Assembly (NCBI GenBank): GCA_014905825.1
Contig: JACGCN010000005.1
Location: forward strand, 1 to 64,000
Direction: 5' to 3'
DNA length: 64,000 nt
Origin: Lyophyllum atratum
Lineage: Eukaryota > Basidiomycota > Agaricomycetes > Agaricales > Lyophyllaceae
In this document: positions 62,799-64,000 of the stretch, piece after piece
Layout: every line of letters starts with the position of its first letter
Numbering within the stretch: position 1 is the first letter of the stretch
Translations under genes and position numbers: made by a program
The notes under the pieces: model-generated
The model's input: only the letters and a program-made list of their open reading frames with translations
What the model was told of the DNA's origin: nothing
The model's database searches: none

Positions 62799-64000
62799 TC
62801 ACTCTTTTCGTTTCTCGATTGACCGATGGCGACGGAGGCGCCCATCGGTATCGTCGGCCTGCACTCGTTCTGCGGTAGTAGCGACTCCATTGACAATGAC
62901 TTGTCCATTATCGAAGTCCAAGACCACATTATTGGCACGCATGAATGGTGTCCCCAATATAACGTCGTAGCGGTCGAAGTTAGCCAAGTCTAAATAGACT
63001 TGACCATCGAATCCCGGCATTCTCGTTCGAATGTTCGTTCCGTGATTTACTGTGGCTCGGCTACCCTTAGTACCGAGCTGCAGTATTAATGGCTTGTCCA
63101 AGGGGTTGACCTTGATGTCGGCGACCTGCGCAAACGCAGGGGTGAGCCCTGATGTGGTGCTCCCTGAGTCCCATAACGCCCAAGCGTCATACCCGCCGAC
63201 ATTTATATATGTGGCCAGGCACTCCTTGGCTTCCTTGGGATACACCGGGCGTTGGATCTTGTCCTTCCCTGCCCTCAGGTGTACTTTGCGTGTCGCGAGA
63301 GGCTCCTCTTCCTGATCATTATCATCAGGAGCCTCAGTCATCGCCTGCATCCGTTCGGTATCGGATTCCCGAGTGTAGTAGTCGTTATCATAGACTTCGA
63401 TTTCTAGTAATTCTTCGTCATCGTGCTCCGATTCCGGCAGCTCGTCACCGGTGTCGGTTTGCTCTGCGTCCAGCACGTCTTCGTCATCCGCATCTTCTCC
63501 ATCCTCAGGTGCCGCTGTGTGCGCGGCACGGATGTACGCCTTTTGAGGCTTGCGGGGTTGAGTGCAGTCTCGGATCATATGTGGTCCCCCGCAGTTGAAG
63601 CAACTGATATCCTTCGATGCGTTACCCATAGCAGGTTTATTGGCTGGCGCATCCGGTCTTGGTGAGGACTTAAAGTCCTTCCTATCTCGATCAAACCGAG
63701 GCCGATTATTCTGAGGTGCCGCTTTGGCCACATCTCTTGAATCCGATCTACCGTTGTACGGTCTTCTATTATTTGGGTTGTATGGTTTTAAATACACTTT
63801 TCGTGCTTGCATGGGTTTGGAAGCATCTCGTTGTGGAGCATGCCCTCCACGAGTGTCGTGTGATTTTCGCACTCCTGTCGTCGTTACCTTGCTGGTATTT
63901 GCGGTTCGCTCGTAGTATTCATTCGTTTTGGCCGCGTTTTCGTACGCCAATCCCAATGACAAGAATTCCGCAGCCGTATTGATTTCGGGATTAAGTCCTT
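62799..64000 (-). CDS. Gypsy gag C-terminus and aspartic protease (partial)
   Basis: The frame is open to the window end, so the capsid region is not seen. Visible parts: a basic Arg/Asn/Gly-rich stretch, a CCHC zinc knuckle CFNCGGPHMIRDC, a long acidic Asp/Glu linker, then a retropepsin-like protease with ALWDSGSTTSGLTP as the active-site DSG and later DVILGTPFM. It ends IEKRKE and UGA at 62799-62801. The same frame continues into pol, so the UGA probably separates Gag-protease from a Gag-Pol readthrough product. Confidence 0.88.
   Translation of the reverse strand, partial: GLNPEINTAAEFLSLGLAYENAAKTNEYYERTANTSKVTTTGVRKSHDTRGGHAPQRDASKPMQARKVYLKPYNPNNRRPYNGRSDSRDVAKAAPQNNRPRFDRDRKDFKSSPRPDAPANKPAMGNASKDISCFNCGGPHMIRDCTQPRKPQKAYIRAAHTAAPEDGEDADDEDVLDAEQTDTGDELPESEHDDEELLEIEVYDNDYYTRESDTERMQAMTEAPDDNDQEEEPLATRKVHLRAGKDKIQRPVYPKEAKECLATYINVGGYDAWALWDSGSTTSGLTPAFAQVADIKVNPLDKPLILQLGTKGSRATVNHGTNIRTRMPGFDGQVYLDLANFDRYDVILGTPFMRANNVVLDFDNGQVIVNGVATTAERVQADDTDGRLRRHRSIEKRKE

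Larger units (their letters stand above)
54429..64000 (-). mobile_element. Ty3/gypsy chromovirus-type retrotransposon, 5' end outside window
   Basis: Order on the minus strand: gag-protease (to 62799), in-frame UGA, pol (to 58839), a third large ORF (to 55646), 3' untranslated region with a MITE insertion, polypurine tract and 3' LTR. The frames are open over 9 kb, so the insertion appears young. The 5' LTR and the N-terminal part of gag lie beyond 64000. Confidence 0.85.

Overview
The window reads as chromosomal DNA of a mushroom-forming basidiomycete (Agaricomycetes). The protein genes are split by many short introns (about 41-76 nt, GT..AG). The gene content fits that group: three kinases of a lineage-expanded HGD-loop family, an F-box/leucine-rich protein, a very small TEA-domain gene, an Agaricomycete-type protein of unknown function, a peroxisomal uricase, and Ty1/copia and Ty3/gypsy retroelements. 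Exon structures below were worked out by eye from reading frames, splice sites and phase arithmetic; no search was run.

Layout. (1) 1-13923: a head-to-tail array of a 1795-bp unit, about 7.75 copies, each carrying a gag-like zinc-finger ORF on the minus strand; the first two copies are broken and the other six look identical. (2) 13924-18365: repeat-rich debris with tRNA-like fragments, a C-rich minisatellite, a long CGCACCTGG minisatellite in three blocks, extra pieces of the array unit's terminal segment, and a frameshifted retroelement pol 3' end. (3) 18917-21790 (-): a kinase gene whose reading frame runs through a splice junction into a Zn2Cys6 DNA-binding domain, then a second one, so kinase and transcription-factor modules appear fused. 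(4) 24667-27544 (-): a six-exon regulator with two C2H2 fingers plus a Zn2Cys6 cluster. (5) 30-46 kb: a kinase gene (32857-35044), duplicated decayed DNA, a TEA/ATTS gene (38399-38966), a four-exon gene of unknown function (42006-43316) and a third kinase gene (43480-45192). (6) 47369-49136 (-): a nine-exon uricase ending in SRK, with GATA sites upstream. (7) 50007-53072: an F-box gene and a small coiled-coil gene. (8) 53088-64000: nested transposons. A copia 3' end is interrupted by a chromodomain gypsy element, which itself carries a 632-bp hAT-type MITE.

Functional reading. The ordinary cellular part is regulatory (kinases, Zn2Cys6, C2H2, TEA, F-box) plus purine catabolism. The most unusual items are the kinase-Zn2Cys6 fusion with its internally duplicated DNA-binding module, the tandem gag array, the gypsy gag/pol junction (same frame, one UGA followed by CUA), and the gypsy element's large third ORF downstream of pol.
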